NCBI GenBank assembly: GCA_022818135.1
Contig: JAFMSR010000016.1
Span: forward strand, 7,918,127-7,982,126
From: Saxidomus purpurata
Lineage: Eukaryota > Mollusca > Bivalvia > Venerida > Veneridae
DNA: 64,000 bases
Direction of reading: 5' to 3'
Position 1 is the first letter of the stretch. Each line of letters begins with the position of its first letter. Below the pieces are notes generated by a model, which did no database searches, was not told where the DNA came from, and saw only the letters and a program-made list of their open reading frames with translations. Below are positions 13,690 to 24,651 of this stretch, one piece after another. Position numbers and translations under genes: made by a program.

Positions 13690-15280
13690 AAGAAAATAAA
13701 GCATGGTTTCTCTGCTACACTGGTTTTGTATCCGTAGTACCTGGCATAATCAAGATCACGCTGTTACTGCCTTCTTGATAACTGCAGACAAATACAGTCT
13801 CATCATCAGTAATTGCCAGTCCTCTTGGACTCTTCAACAACTCGCATATCACTGCAGCAGCAACTTTCCACCTATTGTCAGTTCGTACACGGATCTTGCA
13901 TCAATATCCGACACGAAGACCTTTCTGACATGTTTGCTCAACGCTACATGACAAGGAAAGCGAAACAGTTGGTTTAGATTGCCAATCGCCTTGAAAACGT
14001 CTCCATTCAAATTTAGAATGTGAATATCAGGCGGGTTAGTGAAGTTCACTGCAAAAACACCGTTCTATTAGTCGATTCCTCTACAACTCTTCTTGACTTG
14101 AAAACTGCGACTTCCTCTTAGTCATTTTTGTTGTCATTAACATGATTAAACCCCTTGGTGGATTGGTTACTGCAACCGGCTCTGACTTTACCCCACAAAC
14201 ACCCCTAGGGGAGCCATCTGGTTTGTATACGGAAGTGATTTTATTGTCTGAAACATTAAGAATCTTAAATGACTCATTGTTATAATCTGCAAGCACGAGT
14301 TCATTTTCGGAATTCATGTCGATTCCCGTTAATGAACATGGGCCTTCATTATGTTTAGCTCTGGCGTTCAGCTTCCTTGCTAAACGTGACTTCATATTAC
14401 CAATGTTTTCCCGCTTCGTCCGGAAAGTTTCTACTGTAAACCGAAAGTGTTCGAAATCGAGTGTTGTTAATATTCAGAGCCAAAAATTCCATTGACGGTT
14501 CGAACTTATTACTATTAAGGTAACTCTCTGTAGCTATACATTTGCAACCTCTTGTGTGTCAGCTTCGCTGTTACAAATATTTGATTAATCTTGTCTGAAT
14601 TTGGGGTATATATTTTGAAGTTCATTAATTTCCATCTCAGTATGTCCACATTCATTTTGAACTTTTTTCTGTTTCAAAGCTTCCTTAGCAGTCAGTTCTT
14701 CTATTTCCTTTATCAGTTCTGCTTCGGCACGATCTAGGTATCTATCAGCTCGTAATGGAATGAGTTAATTTTTTCAATAATTTGGTTCTTTATTTCTTCA
14801 GTGGCTTTCAGATTCTCTCTTATTTCGTGTTTCTGTTCTGTGACAGTATCGTATTATGCAGTGCTTCTATCTTGTTCTTAATTGGTTCAAGCTCTTTGCT
14901 GTTGCCATAGCTACCAGATACATCTGGAACGAGCTCAACCTTGCAGGCTTTGTGTTTCAGAACCATACAGTCTCCGCAACCGACTTCATCGTGGCTTTAA
15001 CAAAGTAACTGTTTGATCTCAGTATTGTGGATCGCACAGATCTCCGAGCATCGGTCGGTTCGAACCTGAACTTTCGGCATTTCATCCTTTGATTTATAAC
15101 ATGGTTTTTTGTTATCACTTGTTTTCAGTGAACTTTTAGACATGAAGAACAGTGCTCGTTACACGTCACAGAAAAAGCCTCCGCTGCTAAACTGTCCCTA
15201 TCACTACGGCACGGCTGACACAAGATCTCCTCTGTGTTGGAAGTCTTTGTGTAAAGGTCTCTGCGTCCAGATACTTTCAT
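13690..15280 (-). pseudogene. Broken TRIM-like B-box/NHL locus, second subfamily (copy B)
   Basis: From the ATG at 15280 the sequence reads MKVSGRRDL and then ILCQPCRSDRDSLAAEAF, a family B-box 1. In the TCNEHYCSSC motif the Tyr codon is missing, the Arg after KVH is TGA, a base is lost before the DEMPKV motif, and a TAA falls at the Glu of the expected CEGH of B-box 2. Further frame changes occur in the coiled coil (about 14590-14830). The propeller survives as two open pieces: 14081-14395 (GIDMNSENELVLADYNNESF) and 13849-14049 (FRFPCHVALSKHVRKVFVSD), separated by a frameshift. Copy A at 1030-2187 is its closest relative in the window. With at least five independent lesions it is a pseudogene even allowing for some sequence error. 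Confidence 0.85.
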
Positions 15281-16382
15281 TTTTCAAGACTGTGCAATCT
15301 TCAAAGAAAAAAGAGAAGAAATAAACATGCATGAATTGAACGTTTATAAAATGATTGTGAAAAGTGTACATTTATTGTGTATTAGATTCGCTTAAGCAGT
15401 GACGTATTCCGAGTCGGAATGACTGTTACTCTGTTTCTGTTAACAAAATGTTACTATAAATAGTATCGCGTTAAGCAAAAAGAAGTGTGCCGCTTAATTG
15501 TCGCATTTCGCAAAAAAAAAATACATGTCGCATTTAGCTAAAAGCATTTCGCCCGGGCCTTCCATAATTCTCATATTGGCTTTGTTATGTACGCCACAGA
15601 CACACATATGTGTGACAATACTAAATATAATTTTTCATTGATATACAATTTCGAAAATTTGATTTCATGGGTTTTCAAATGTTTTAAAAGTAATTACAAA
15701 ATAATGTTGAATTTCAAAAAGTACATAAGCTAGTAGCATTATTGATAACTACTGTTTAAAACTGGACACCAAAGCATTGTGACAGCAGATCTTTTAAAAA
15801 GTTTTGGCTACATAAAGTGCAAAAATTACTATAAACTAGTATTCATTTATTGGTATTTACTCAGGAAACGGACTTAAAACGAACCAGTGGGTAAAAATAG
15901 CCATTTACATGTACCACAGTTACATTGTACCACTAAGTTCAATATCATCCACTTTTAAGGTGAATAATACAATCCCTTTGTTGTTAAATGGTCGTTATGT
16001 ATATATTTCCTTGACACACAACAATATCTTTGTTTCTCGGAAGGTGTTTGAAACTCGTAAACCTTAACAATATACAAAGATATATTAAATTTCCGCAACA
16101 GTCATACAAAACTAAAATCTCGGTTAATAGTGTTATGAAATTACAAAACATGCTGCAGCTTTCTTTTCCTACATATTCTTTCTGAGATGGTATATTTAGC
16201 ATTCATATGTAATAGTTTGTTATTTTCCACATAAGTCTGCAATATTGTCTCTGGTCAACAAGTTCTTTTGCTGACAACAATTGAGTTATCTACATTTAAG
16301 GTCACTGAACTAGTTCTTGGAAGAGGTCGGCAGTGGTGAACTAGTTCATATATATGATTTAGGTCGTGCAGTCAAATGGCAC
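15281..16382. other. Intergenic, no gene recognised
   Basis: The first ~155 bp duplicate 2188-2345, the flank of copy A. The rest is AT-rich, contains a poly(A) run near 15512 and has no recognisable gene. It ends where the segmental duplication begins. Confidence 0.5.
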
Positions 16383-17386
16383 ACGGGTCGAAGGTTTTAC
16401 GGGGAAAGTATGGAGAACGGGATATGGCTGTGTCTATAAAATGAATAAATTTCAATCAGTAGCTTTGCGACCGTTTATATGTTAACAATTACCAACCAAT
16501 ACCACAGGTATATTAAATCATATACAATGGTTGTCATTTTCTGATATATATACTTATCATATGGCTAATTTAGTATATTAAGCTGAACAAGTATATACTA
16601 AACTTGATAACCGTTTCTAGCAATAATACATATAACCTACGCTCAATTTCCTACAAAAAAAATAGTTTTACCGAAATTAAGCACGAATTATCTTAAAGCT
16701 AGCTTTTCTTATTCTAGTGTACATATATGGAATAACATTCATACGAATATTCGATCTCTTCCATTACTAGTTTTATTTAAGAGAAATTACCCCAAAAATT
16801 GTTACAAAAACACAATTTAGACGTATATAGACATGATCATTCTGATGTATTTGGTAAAACATATTACTATGCTTAGTGATTTTTAAAAGTCAATACATGT
16901 CTTAAAATGTGTCATGAAATCATGATGATTTATAAGAAATGTTTTTCTCAAATTTCTAGCTACCGTTGTTAAATATATTACAAAGATATATAGAAACTTA
17001 AAAAAAATAGTTGGGTGCTCTTTTTGCTGTTTTGTTGAAAACAGTCATACGTTAAATTAAATGTTTATATCCCTGCAGTCTTGCAAAAGTGGCACTTCAT
17101 TCTTGCCAAGTCTGATTGCTATAACATGCTTTAGCCAATCTTTAGATACAATGTGAAAATATACTTAATGAAACATTATATCCACCAGGGGCTTAGTACT
17201 GGACCTTTGAATTATTACATTTAAGACATTTAATACAGTAAATATACATAACCACCAAAACGAATTTTTAAATACATACCTGAATGAATAAAAGAAATGT
17301 TCTGTTCATTGTTCTGAACAAAAACGTTTATATTTGCGAATGCATGTGTATAAGATTAATGTGAAGTGTTTGTCAAAGTATAACTG

Positions 17387-17615
17387 ACACAAAGTTTCCA
17401 TCAGACTCATACTCCATACCACTCATTTGCAATTTCTAAGTGTTTTAACGAGGTTTTCTCAAATGATCTTAGAAAGTGCAAAAATATGAAAAATCAAATT
17501 CATTGACATCAAAGTGTTATGTAAAGTTTACTTTTCCGACTCCAGATTCCGTACTTCACGGGCGGTTTGCACATTCGGTATTGTTTTACGATTGGACTCG
17601 ATGGCGAATAGCACA
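17387..17615. repeat. Direct repeat, related to 19168-19550 and 31490-31850
   Basis: Starting at GACACAAAGTTT, this block shares AACGAGGTTTTCTC, GAAAGTGCAAAAATATGAAAA, TTGACATCAAAG and the CGACTCC-to-CGTAC stretch with 19168-19550 in the same unit and with its counterpart in unit 2. The 19 kb copy is longer by about 150 bp. This shows an older local duplication inside the unit. Confidence 0.7.
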
Positions 17616-17718
17616 CTTTAAATGTACGCCTATGTATTTAGAGAAACAAATCGGACTGATTTATATATACATGTGGATAAGTATGGATGAATAGAATATT
17701 ACTGCTTTTACGGAGTAC

Positions 17719-17789
<71 letters not shown>
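17719..17789. repeat. (TTA)n microsatellite, about 24 repeats
   Basis: Uninterrupted TTA repeats over ~71 bp. The equivalent position in unit 2 (about 29898-29921) has only a short interrupted TTATTATTATCATAATTATT run, so the repeat expanded in unit 1 or contracted in unit 2. Confidence 0.95.
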
Positions 17790-17790
<1 letters not shown>

Positions 17791-19116
17791 GAAATTAAAA
17801 TATGAACGGCTGTGTAGAAGGTTCTACAGAACTTCCTTGTTGTTTTTTTTGCATTTCCGTGCCGTGAGCTCGCCGAAATACATATTATTTCTCCACATTG
17901 TAATCTTATATCGCTCCTGATATGATCGTGTTTAAGGCGTCTGAAGCGACATTGTTGCAACTTTTCTATAAAAAATATCATTAAAGCTGCCGTGTATATT
18001 TGTCTATGCAACTTAATAAATTAACGTATTTCACTCGAAAAAAGGGTAAAAATAGCAATACATATCACTCGGTATACCCATATGTTCTACAGGATTCGTG
18101 TGACGCAAGAATTGCTCCAAACTTGGCTTATGTGGAGTGTTAATTGTGACTTATATCAAGTTGCAGTGCGAAAATTGTGTGTCAAATTTGGCCCTTACTT
18201 TTTATGCGTCCGCCATTACATATACCCTTGTCCGTGTTTCAGTCAATCTTGAAAACATTGCGATGTGTACATATTTCTCAAAATAAGAACTTGTTGTCAG
18301 AAGACCTACTGGTGATGTAACGTGCATAAACTGTAGCCCGAACAAATTCTCCACATACTTTTAATTATACAATCGGACGGACAAACTAAATCATGCTCAC
18401 AAATACAGGTACATTGTATACAATAATGATGAAATGTCCGAGCAGTGACTCTGAGGCAAGTACGACTACTGGTTTCGACTACTGTTTATTAAGTTAATAT
18501 CACCAATATTTTCTACTGCTAGTATAATGAAATAAATGAACAATTTAATTTTTTTAAGGTTTTTTTGTTTAAACAGAACAGTCATGCAACATACTATTAT
18601 GTCAATGCTGGTTGCTCAATTTCATACTTGTTATTGTTGTGAGCCATTATGTAAATACATGTAAATATCATTATAAGAATGTGCAATAGGTAGAATGTGT
18701 GGGTGAATAGAATGGTTTCCAACCTAAACACGAACCTTTAAATAGCATGGCGTTAGTCTATCATGTGACAACGATTATTTAGGACTGAATAAATATTCTG
18801 TTCACTAAATATAACAGAAGTCCTGCCGATGAATATAATGTATAGTTTGAACGACAGCCAGGCAGTTTTATCAGTTCCACAATCCGACCATTTTCCGATG
18901 CCATGACATTTATAGAGCTAATTGCTTCAATATTAAATAAAATAGCTTCTAGCACTTTTTCGATTAAATGAATGACTCTCATTTTCTGATATAGAATAGT
19001 CGTTACACTGTTGCTTCAAATTTCAAATGTCGGCGAACTCGCTGCACGAGAATACCATAAAAACAAGGAATTGCTGTAGAACCTTCTACACAGTCGTTCA
19101 GGTTTTCATTTCTTAA
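17787..19116. mobile_element. Candidate 1.33-kb non-autonomous element Y with ~95-bp terminal inverted repeats
   Basis: The left arm (17787-17885, beginning TTAAGAAATTAAAA) is the imperfect reverse complement of the right arm (19022-19116, ending TTTTCATTTCTTAA). Both contain TGTGTAGAAGGTTCTACAG and a CGAGCTCGCCGA-like stretch. TTAA at both tips would fit a TTAA-targeting transposon, but no empty site is visible to confirm it. There is no transposase frame. The same structure recurs in unit 2 at 29918-31439, carrying a nested MITE. Confidence 0.55.
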
Positions 19117-19167
19117 AACCTTCGACCCGCGCGTTCAATTTATACATCAGATCAAATGTCGGTTTTC

Positions 19168-19550
19168 GACACAAAGTTTGCATTAGAAGACAATAAACGC
19201 GTACTGGGTGTTCTTTTAGGTGCGTTTGCTATTGGAATGACGAAAGGTCGAGATTTAAGCAAATCAAATAACCAAGTTACAAAGAGGAACGTACCACTTA
19301 TTCGCAATTTCTAAATTTTAACGAGGTTTTCTCGAATGATCTAAGAAAGTGCAAAAATATGAAAATTAAAATAATTGACATCAAAGGGTTATGTATAGCA
19401 GTCATCCTCGACTATGGCTCATCTCTTAAATCGTTAACATAAAGCAATATTGACAAATTCACTTTTCAGACTCCGGAAACCGTACTGCACAGGCGTTTTG
19501 CACTTTTGTACAGTTGTACGATTGGACTCAGTGACAAAGCTAATATGGCG
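19168..19550. repeat. Direct repeat, second copy of 17387-17615 block
   Basis: It shares several 14-21 bp exact stretches with 17387-17615 in the same order, and matches unit 2 at about 31490-31850 closely. It lies directly before the candidate element at 19554. Confidence 0.7.
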
Positions 19551-19553
19551 ACT

Positions 19554-20874
19554 GGACATTTCCAACTTAATCGGAATCGTAATCTGATTTAGAATCGGAC
19601 AATTGTTGACTGAAGATTTGGGGACATCTCAACGTTATTCCATATATTATAACTTTTCAATATCGGATATATTACAAAATTAGGCCACAAAACTCTGATC
19701 AAAGCGTACAATTATTTCGGCTACATATATTAATCAGTTAAATTATCTTGGAGACCAATTAAATTTTGTTTAAGAATATGCAGTACTTTTCAAGGCATAA
19801 AAGTATTGTACAAATAATGATTCGAATAATTCACAAGTGAATTTCCAAATCCTTCTTACGACATGATAAGGATACACAAATGTGTTCGGTCTGAGATATG
19901 AGATGGTCACCCTATACTATGGAACGCCGTAGCTATCTTATATTAAGACATTACAAGTTGTCCTGTTAACTGATTGCCTGTCTTCATTAAATTGTTTTTT
20001 ATCTTCTAAAATGATTGTGATATGTTGTTAATGAACTGTTGTATCTTCTTAAGTTTTATGCTATTTTATCCACGTGTCATGTTGTTATGCCAATTTCACA
20101 TAATATCAAAATCACACGATGCTTTGACGAGATGTCATGTGAATTCAAGATGATAATACGCTAATTGGATATACTAGCACAGTTTTTAACATGCTTTGTG
20201 AAACAGTTAACACTGTATTTAGACAAGATATTTTGTCAGTTTGACGGGATAGCGTATCGTGTAGAGAAGTAAACGTGGTATTCAGACAAGATAGCATGTA
20301 TGTTTCACATAATATAACAACTGAATAAGAAGATATCATGTGAACTTGACATAACAACATGACACATGGACAGGATAGCATAACACTTAAGAAGATATAA
20401 CACTTCTTGAACAAGATATCACAATTTTTTTAGAAGATAGAAACAATTTACACAAGACATGATAGTCAGTTAACAAGACAACTAGTAATTTTTAACACAA
20501 GACTTCTTCGGCGAACCATTCTGTATGATAAGTTCGGCTATGGTTTGTTCCACACAGCGTCGACTTCCTACGTCTCCTTCGCATTCGTAATCCTTTCCTG
20601 GCTAACTGCGGAGCCGTATATGGTGTCATGAATGGGGTCTCTGTTAGGATAGATTTTTGGGCTAATATGAGGCAGTCCGCAAGAAAGGGTAAATATGTGC
20701 CTAGTTGGTTGATGAACTTTGATGAACTTCCTTGATGCTGGAGACAACAGACAAGTTCGCGTTGCGACCGATATCAGCAGTGATGGTGATGGCCGGGGAC
20801 AAGATCAACCTTCTTCAGCCGTGAATTGTCCGATTCAAAATCAGATTACGATTCCGATTAAGTTGGAAATGTCC
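19554..20874. mobile_element. Candidate 1.32-kb non-autonomous element X with ~61-bp terminal inverted repeats
   Basis: The left end 19554-19614 (GGACATTTCCAACTTAATCG…) is the near-exact reverse complement of the right end 20814-20874 (…CGATTAAGTTGGAAATGTCC). Inside is a long hairpin (19951-20489). A diverged copy with both ends is at 26628-27735. In unit 2 only the left portion remains (31870 to about 32155), after which sequence equivalent to 21176 follows. No transposase is encoded, and I could not identify a target-site duplication. Confidence 0.6.
19951..20489. repeat. Long inverted repeat (arms ~157 bp, loop ~224 bp)
   Basis: The left arm 19951-20107 pairs with the right arm 20332-20489. 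Matched segments include TTACAAGTTGTCCTGTTAAC / TTAACAAGACAACTAGTAA, CTTCTTAAG…TATGCTAT…GTGTCATGTTGTTATG and its complement, and TTCACATAATATC / GATATCATGTGAA. A transcript through it would form a long imperfect double-stranded RNA. The short open frame over the right part (20145-20414) is a by-product of repeats and not a gene. Confidence 0.75.
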
Positions 20875-21317
20875 ACTAGTACTAGCACACTCTGGATTTA
20901 GAGAAACAAATCAGACTGATTGAAATAATTCCACTATAAAAGAATATATAATTTTCGTGTAACTTCAGTCGTTTCTTTTTGGAAAGACACATCATAGAAA
21001 CAATAAAGGCTACGTATGAAACACTTGAATTTTGAGAAATAGTTATTCCGCCTACATGGGTGTTTCAGTACTACCTACAATAAACCACATTCTATTTCTA
21101 AGAAACTATTCACACTGAAACTTTACAAAGAGCCTATTGTTTCACAATATAGACAGATAACATGTAACACTGTAAACAATTCCCTCTTAACAAAACAGCA
21201 CTGACATGACCTCTGGGGAAGCAGTTGAAGAATTTATGTACATCTTCATTATCTTGCACAAAAGGACTATAAGACACACCTAAGGTAAATACAGTTTAAC
21301 TGTAAATATATCGTCAT

Positions 21318-21333
21318 TTTTTATGTCTTTCAG
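21318..21333 (+). promoter_or_regulatory. Candidate 3' splice site abutting the receptor start codon
   Basis: A pyrimidine-rich run ending in TCTTTCAG sits directly before the ATG of the first receptor. The same arrangement is conserved at 32300-32315 before the second receptor. It suggests that the coding sequence is one exon preceded by a non-coding (or short coding) 5' exon that I could not locate. Confidence 0.6.
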
Positions 21334-22578
21334 ATGTTAAATGACGAGAAGATGAACGAAAGTGTAATTGATCAAAATACTTCTCGAACAGAATCGATAG
21401 ATTTAGACAAGCTGTTGGAGATAGCAATCGAAAAGAGGATTGTAGAATACATCCCTCTGACAGTATTTTACTCTATAGTAACCTGTTTTGGTATTATTGG
21501 AAATAGTCTGACCGTTCGGTTTTATGGATTTAAGGCGAAAAGGAGCACAACGTTTGTCCTTATGGCACTACTAAGTGCTATCGATTGTGTTGTATGCTTC
21601 TTTTGTTTTACAACTATCATACCAATGTTTGTGTACATCTATGACATTCATAAAATCGTCTGCCAAACTGGGTTCTTTTTGTATAACTGGGGTATAAGGT
21701 CTTCTACTTTAGCATTGTGGGTAATAGCCATTGAAAGGTATAGGCACGTGTGCAAATACGGTCAAAAGCAGTTGTCCGTGAAATTGGCTGTAAAAATAGT
21801 TATAGGTCTGTCAGCGATGACAATGATATATTCAACACAATCATTTCTGACGTATGATTCTTTGAGAGTAAATATATCGACTTCAGATAACAAAATTCCA
21901 TATGTCAGTATACATTATTGTTCGTACACTAAAGAACCAGCTTTGCAGCCTGTCATAGCAGCTTTCCATATAATTGATATCTTGTTTTATTCTGTCGTTA
22001 GTTTTACATTTGTGTATACCTACGGAAATATTTGGTGGACATACCGTAAACATAATAAAAACACAGCATATCTACACAATAAGCCAACTGTATCTCCCAG
22101 TCAACAGTCAGCCTGTTCTAAAATAGTGCACCAAAATGATGCAGATAGACACAAGGAAAAAGAAGGACAACTGAGAAGCGACGCCATAGTTAATGTAGAT
22201 TTCGACAAAGAAAATACCGAAACGTTACATGTAACAACCTTCGTAACAGCAGGGTGTACCTCCGGCGCTGAGTCTCAAACAGCTGCTACAAATTATTCTG
22301 CAAAAGATGAACAGTCGATCAGGGCATCACAGATAAGTCAATCAGAACGCAATATAACGAAATTGATGTTTGCCGTTTTTGTTGGATTTTGTTGTTGCTT
22401 TATTCCTTATATTATTGTACAAGCTAGTATAGAATCATATACAGAATCCGAGTTGCACGCTGGAGTTCAGTTTTCAGTTCGGCTTCCCTTCTTGAACAGC
22501 ATGATAAACCCTATTATATGTTTTGCTTTTCATAAAGAATATAGACTTCATGTAAAAGGCATTTTTATTAAATGTTAA
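21334..22578 (+). CDS. Rhodopsin-like (class A) G protein-coupled receptor, paralog 1
   Basis: This is a 414-residue seven-transmembrane protein. TM1 ~41-63 has the GN pair (56-57); TM2 ~72-97 has Asp84; Cys110 at the top of TM3 can pair with Cys196 in the second extracellular loop. TM3 ends in ERY (134-136), the DRY variant. TM4 is ~149-171 and TM5 ~205-231. The third intracellular loop is long and hydrophilic (~232-341). TM6 ~342-364 has CFIP (355-358), with Phe at the usual Trp position. TM7 ~378-400 has NPIIC (392-396), a variant of NPxxY. N-glycosylation sites lie at N8 and N15. It acts at the plasma membrane through heterotrimeric G proteins; the ligand is unknown, and a peptide-type receptor is only a guess. 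A TAA replaces the Lys codon found after KC in paralog 2, shortening the tail by 12 residues. No introns interrupt the coding exon. Confidence 0.9.
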   Translation: MLNDEKMNESVIDQNTSRTESIDLDKLLEIAIEKRIVEYIPLTVFYSIVTCFGIIGNSLTVRFYGFKAKRSTTFVLMALLSAIDCVVCFFCFTTIIPMFVYIYDIHKIVCQTGFFLYNWGIRSSTLALWVIAIERYRHVCKYGQKQLSVKLAVKIVIGLSAMTMIYSTQSFLTYDSLRVNISTSDNKIPYVSIHYCSYTKEPALQPVIAAFHIIDILFYSVVSFTFVYTYGNIWWTYRKHNKNTAYLHNKPTVSPSQQSACSKIVHQNDADRHKEKEGQLRSDAIVNVDFDKENTETLHVTTFVTAGCTSGAESQTAATNYSAKDEQSIRASQISQSERNITKLMFAVFVGFCCCFIPYIIVQASIESYTESELHAGVQFSVRLPFLNSMINPIICFAFHKEYRLHVKGIFIKC

Positions 22579-22763
22579 CCCAGAACAGTAGAGTATGAAT
22601 GCACATCAGTTAAAAGTGATGATAATCGGAAACATGTAGTTCATTTTTTGTCTTCCCTTAGCTTGAATGTTTATCAAAAATTTTATTCGCCTTAATACTA
22701 ATTTAAAATTTATTTAGTCGGAAATTATTTTAAAATGTGTCTGTCACGAGTTCAATAATTACA

Positions 22764-23410
22764 AGTTAAAGGATATAAAAGAGGCGATCAGTTAAAGGAT
22801 ATAAAAGAGGCGATCAGTTAAAGGATATAAAAGAGGCGATCAGTTAAAGGATATAAAAGAGGCGATCAGTTAAAGGATATTAAAGAGGCGATCAGTTAAA
22901 GGATAAAAAGAGGCGATCGTTAAAGGATAAAAGGGCGAACAGTTAAAGGATAAAAAGAGGCGATAGTTAAAGGTATTAAAGAGGCGATCAGTTAAAAGAT
23001 ATAAAGAGGCGTCAGTCAGTATTTAGAGAGGCGATCAGTTAAAGGAAAAAAGGGCGATCAGTTAAAGGATATAAAAGAGGCGATCAGTAAAGGAAAAAAG
23101 AGGCGATCAGTTAAAGGATAAAAGAGGCGTCAGTAAAGGATAAAAAGAGGCGATAGTTAAAGGATATAAAGAGGCGTCAGTTAAAGGATTAAAAGAGGCG
23201 ATAGTTAAAGGATAAAAAGGGCGATCAGTTAAAGGATAAAAAGAGGCGATCAGTTAAAGGATATTAAAGAGGCGATCAGTTAGATAGGCATATATTAGAG
23301 AGGCGATCAGTTAAAGGATATAAAAGAGGCGATCAGTTAAAGGATATAAAAGAGGCGATCAGTTAAAGGATATTAAAGAGGCGATCAGTTTTTTCAAAGG
23401 CGATCAACTT
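22764..23410. repeat. 26-bp minisatellite, roughly 25 copies
   Basis: The consensus unit is AGTTAAAGGATATAAAAGAG followed by GCGATC. Copies at both ends are nearly perfect; copies in the middle (about 22900-23260) have many single-base losses. The array begins ~185 bp after the receptor stop. The equivalent place in unit 2 (33741-33783) has fewer than two degenerate units, so the array grew after the segmental duplication or collapsed in unit 2. Confidence 0.95.
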
Positions 23411-23820
23411 TGTTACTTGGTATACACGTTTGAATGAAAAATATACGCTGACGCTTTTTTGTAAATAGATAGAAAATGAAACCAGTTGCGCTTATTTTGC
23501 ATTTGAGTATATCTTCCGTATGTAGAAGGCTGTTGGGAGATTAGGGGTATATCAGCTGCACATACAAGCCTGTTCATTCTAGAGATTACCTGTGATAAGC
23601 CTGATGATAGCTGACCACTTTACACAGCATGCGGTTATCAAGATAATTACTGTTTTATTGACTGTGGAATAGCAAATGTCTTCTTGTGGTTTCTAGCTGC
23701 TTGACCACTTGTGACTTTTTATCTATTGTCTGAGTGTGGCAGTAGCAATTTTCAAGAGGCACATATTTGCAAGATATCTGCTACTCTGTTATCGTGTTTG
23801 TTTATACAGGCTATATTTGA

Positions 23821-23859
23821 AACAAGAGGGCCAAGATTGCCCTATATCGCTCACCAGTC
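23821..23859. repeat. AACAAGAGGGCCAAGAT… motif, possible end of a dispersed element
   Basis: A GC-richer stretch (AACAAGAGGGCCAAGATTGC then CCTATATCGCTCACC) contains the imperfect palindrome GGGCCAAGATTGCCC. Unit 2 has it at 34753-34790. I recall similar text recurring in mollusc genomes, but this is memory and not a search result. Confidence 0.4.
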
Positions 23860-24196
23860 TTTAACTTTGATTTTATATTAGGAGCAGTTGACAAAAACGA
23901 GTTTGTACTCAAAAATGTAACAAAAGTCCATTTCCCATTACGCCCATCACATTGCTGTAATTGTTCATGTTAAAATATGCTGTTATCTGCTTAATTCTAT
24001 AAATTTGTTTTATTTTTCAGAAGTTTCATTCTGTTCTGTTTCTTAGAGATAACGAAATATGTACCTGTTAATGTATTATGGTTAACACTTTAAGGGTTTC
24101 ATGCAAATAAGCGTTAAGGCGTGTTGTTTTAAGAATAACACTGCTAGAATTTCTTTTGATCTTAAGAGAATGACAATCCCAATTAATACTATTACC

Positions 24197-24645
24197 TATG
24201 GTGGCATATTACTGACAAACGTCAGTTAACTAACTTTCGTGTTAATGAAGTGTTTTTTCGCGAAAATGTTTCGCGCTATCTTTTTATCCGCCATATTTAA
24301 AAATAAATAGTTAACGCCAAATAGTTTCGTGATATGCAGTTATTAAGTGGTTTATTAAAAATTATCGGCGGATAAGTAGATTACACGAACTATTTTCGCG
24401 TGTATCACTTATAAACTGGATATCACGACAATATTTTCGCGTTAATCACTTATTTGCCATATGTAGAAATGGCGGCTAAGTAGATAACGCGAACTATTTT
24501 CGCGTTAATCACTTAGTGGATTTTCGCGTTATCTACGTATTTTCAAATATGGCGGATAAGTAGATAACGCGAAATATTTTTGCGAAAACCACTTAATTAA
24601 CACGAAAGGCAGTTAACTAACATGTGGCAGTAATATGTCACCATA
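24197..24645. mobile_element. Fold-back MITE, 449 bp, with candidate ATTACC target duplication
   Basis: The left end TATGGTGGCATATTACTG and right end CAGTAATATGTCACCATA form inverted repeats that continue inward through GTTAACTAACTTTCGTGTTAA for about 50 bp. ATTACC flanks both sides (24191-24196 and 24646-24651). The interior holds several direct and inverted copies of GATAACGCGAACTATTTTCGCG-like sequence with GGCGGATAAG/CTTATCCGCC, so most of the element can fold on itself. It encodes no protein. Confidence 0.75.
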
Positions 24646-24651
24646 ATTACC

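Noticed and set aside
20145..20414. 89-codon Cys-rich minus-strand frame
   Set aside because: It lies in the arm and loop of the long inverted repeat and reflects degenerate short repeats, not a protein.
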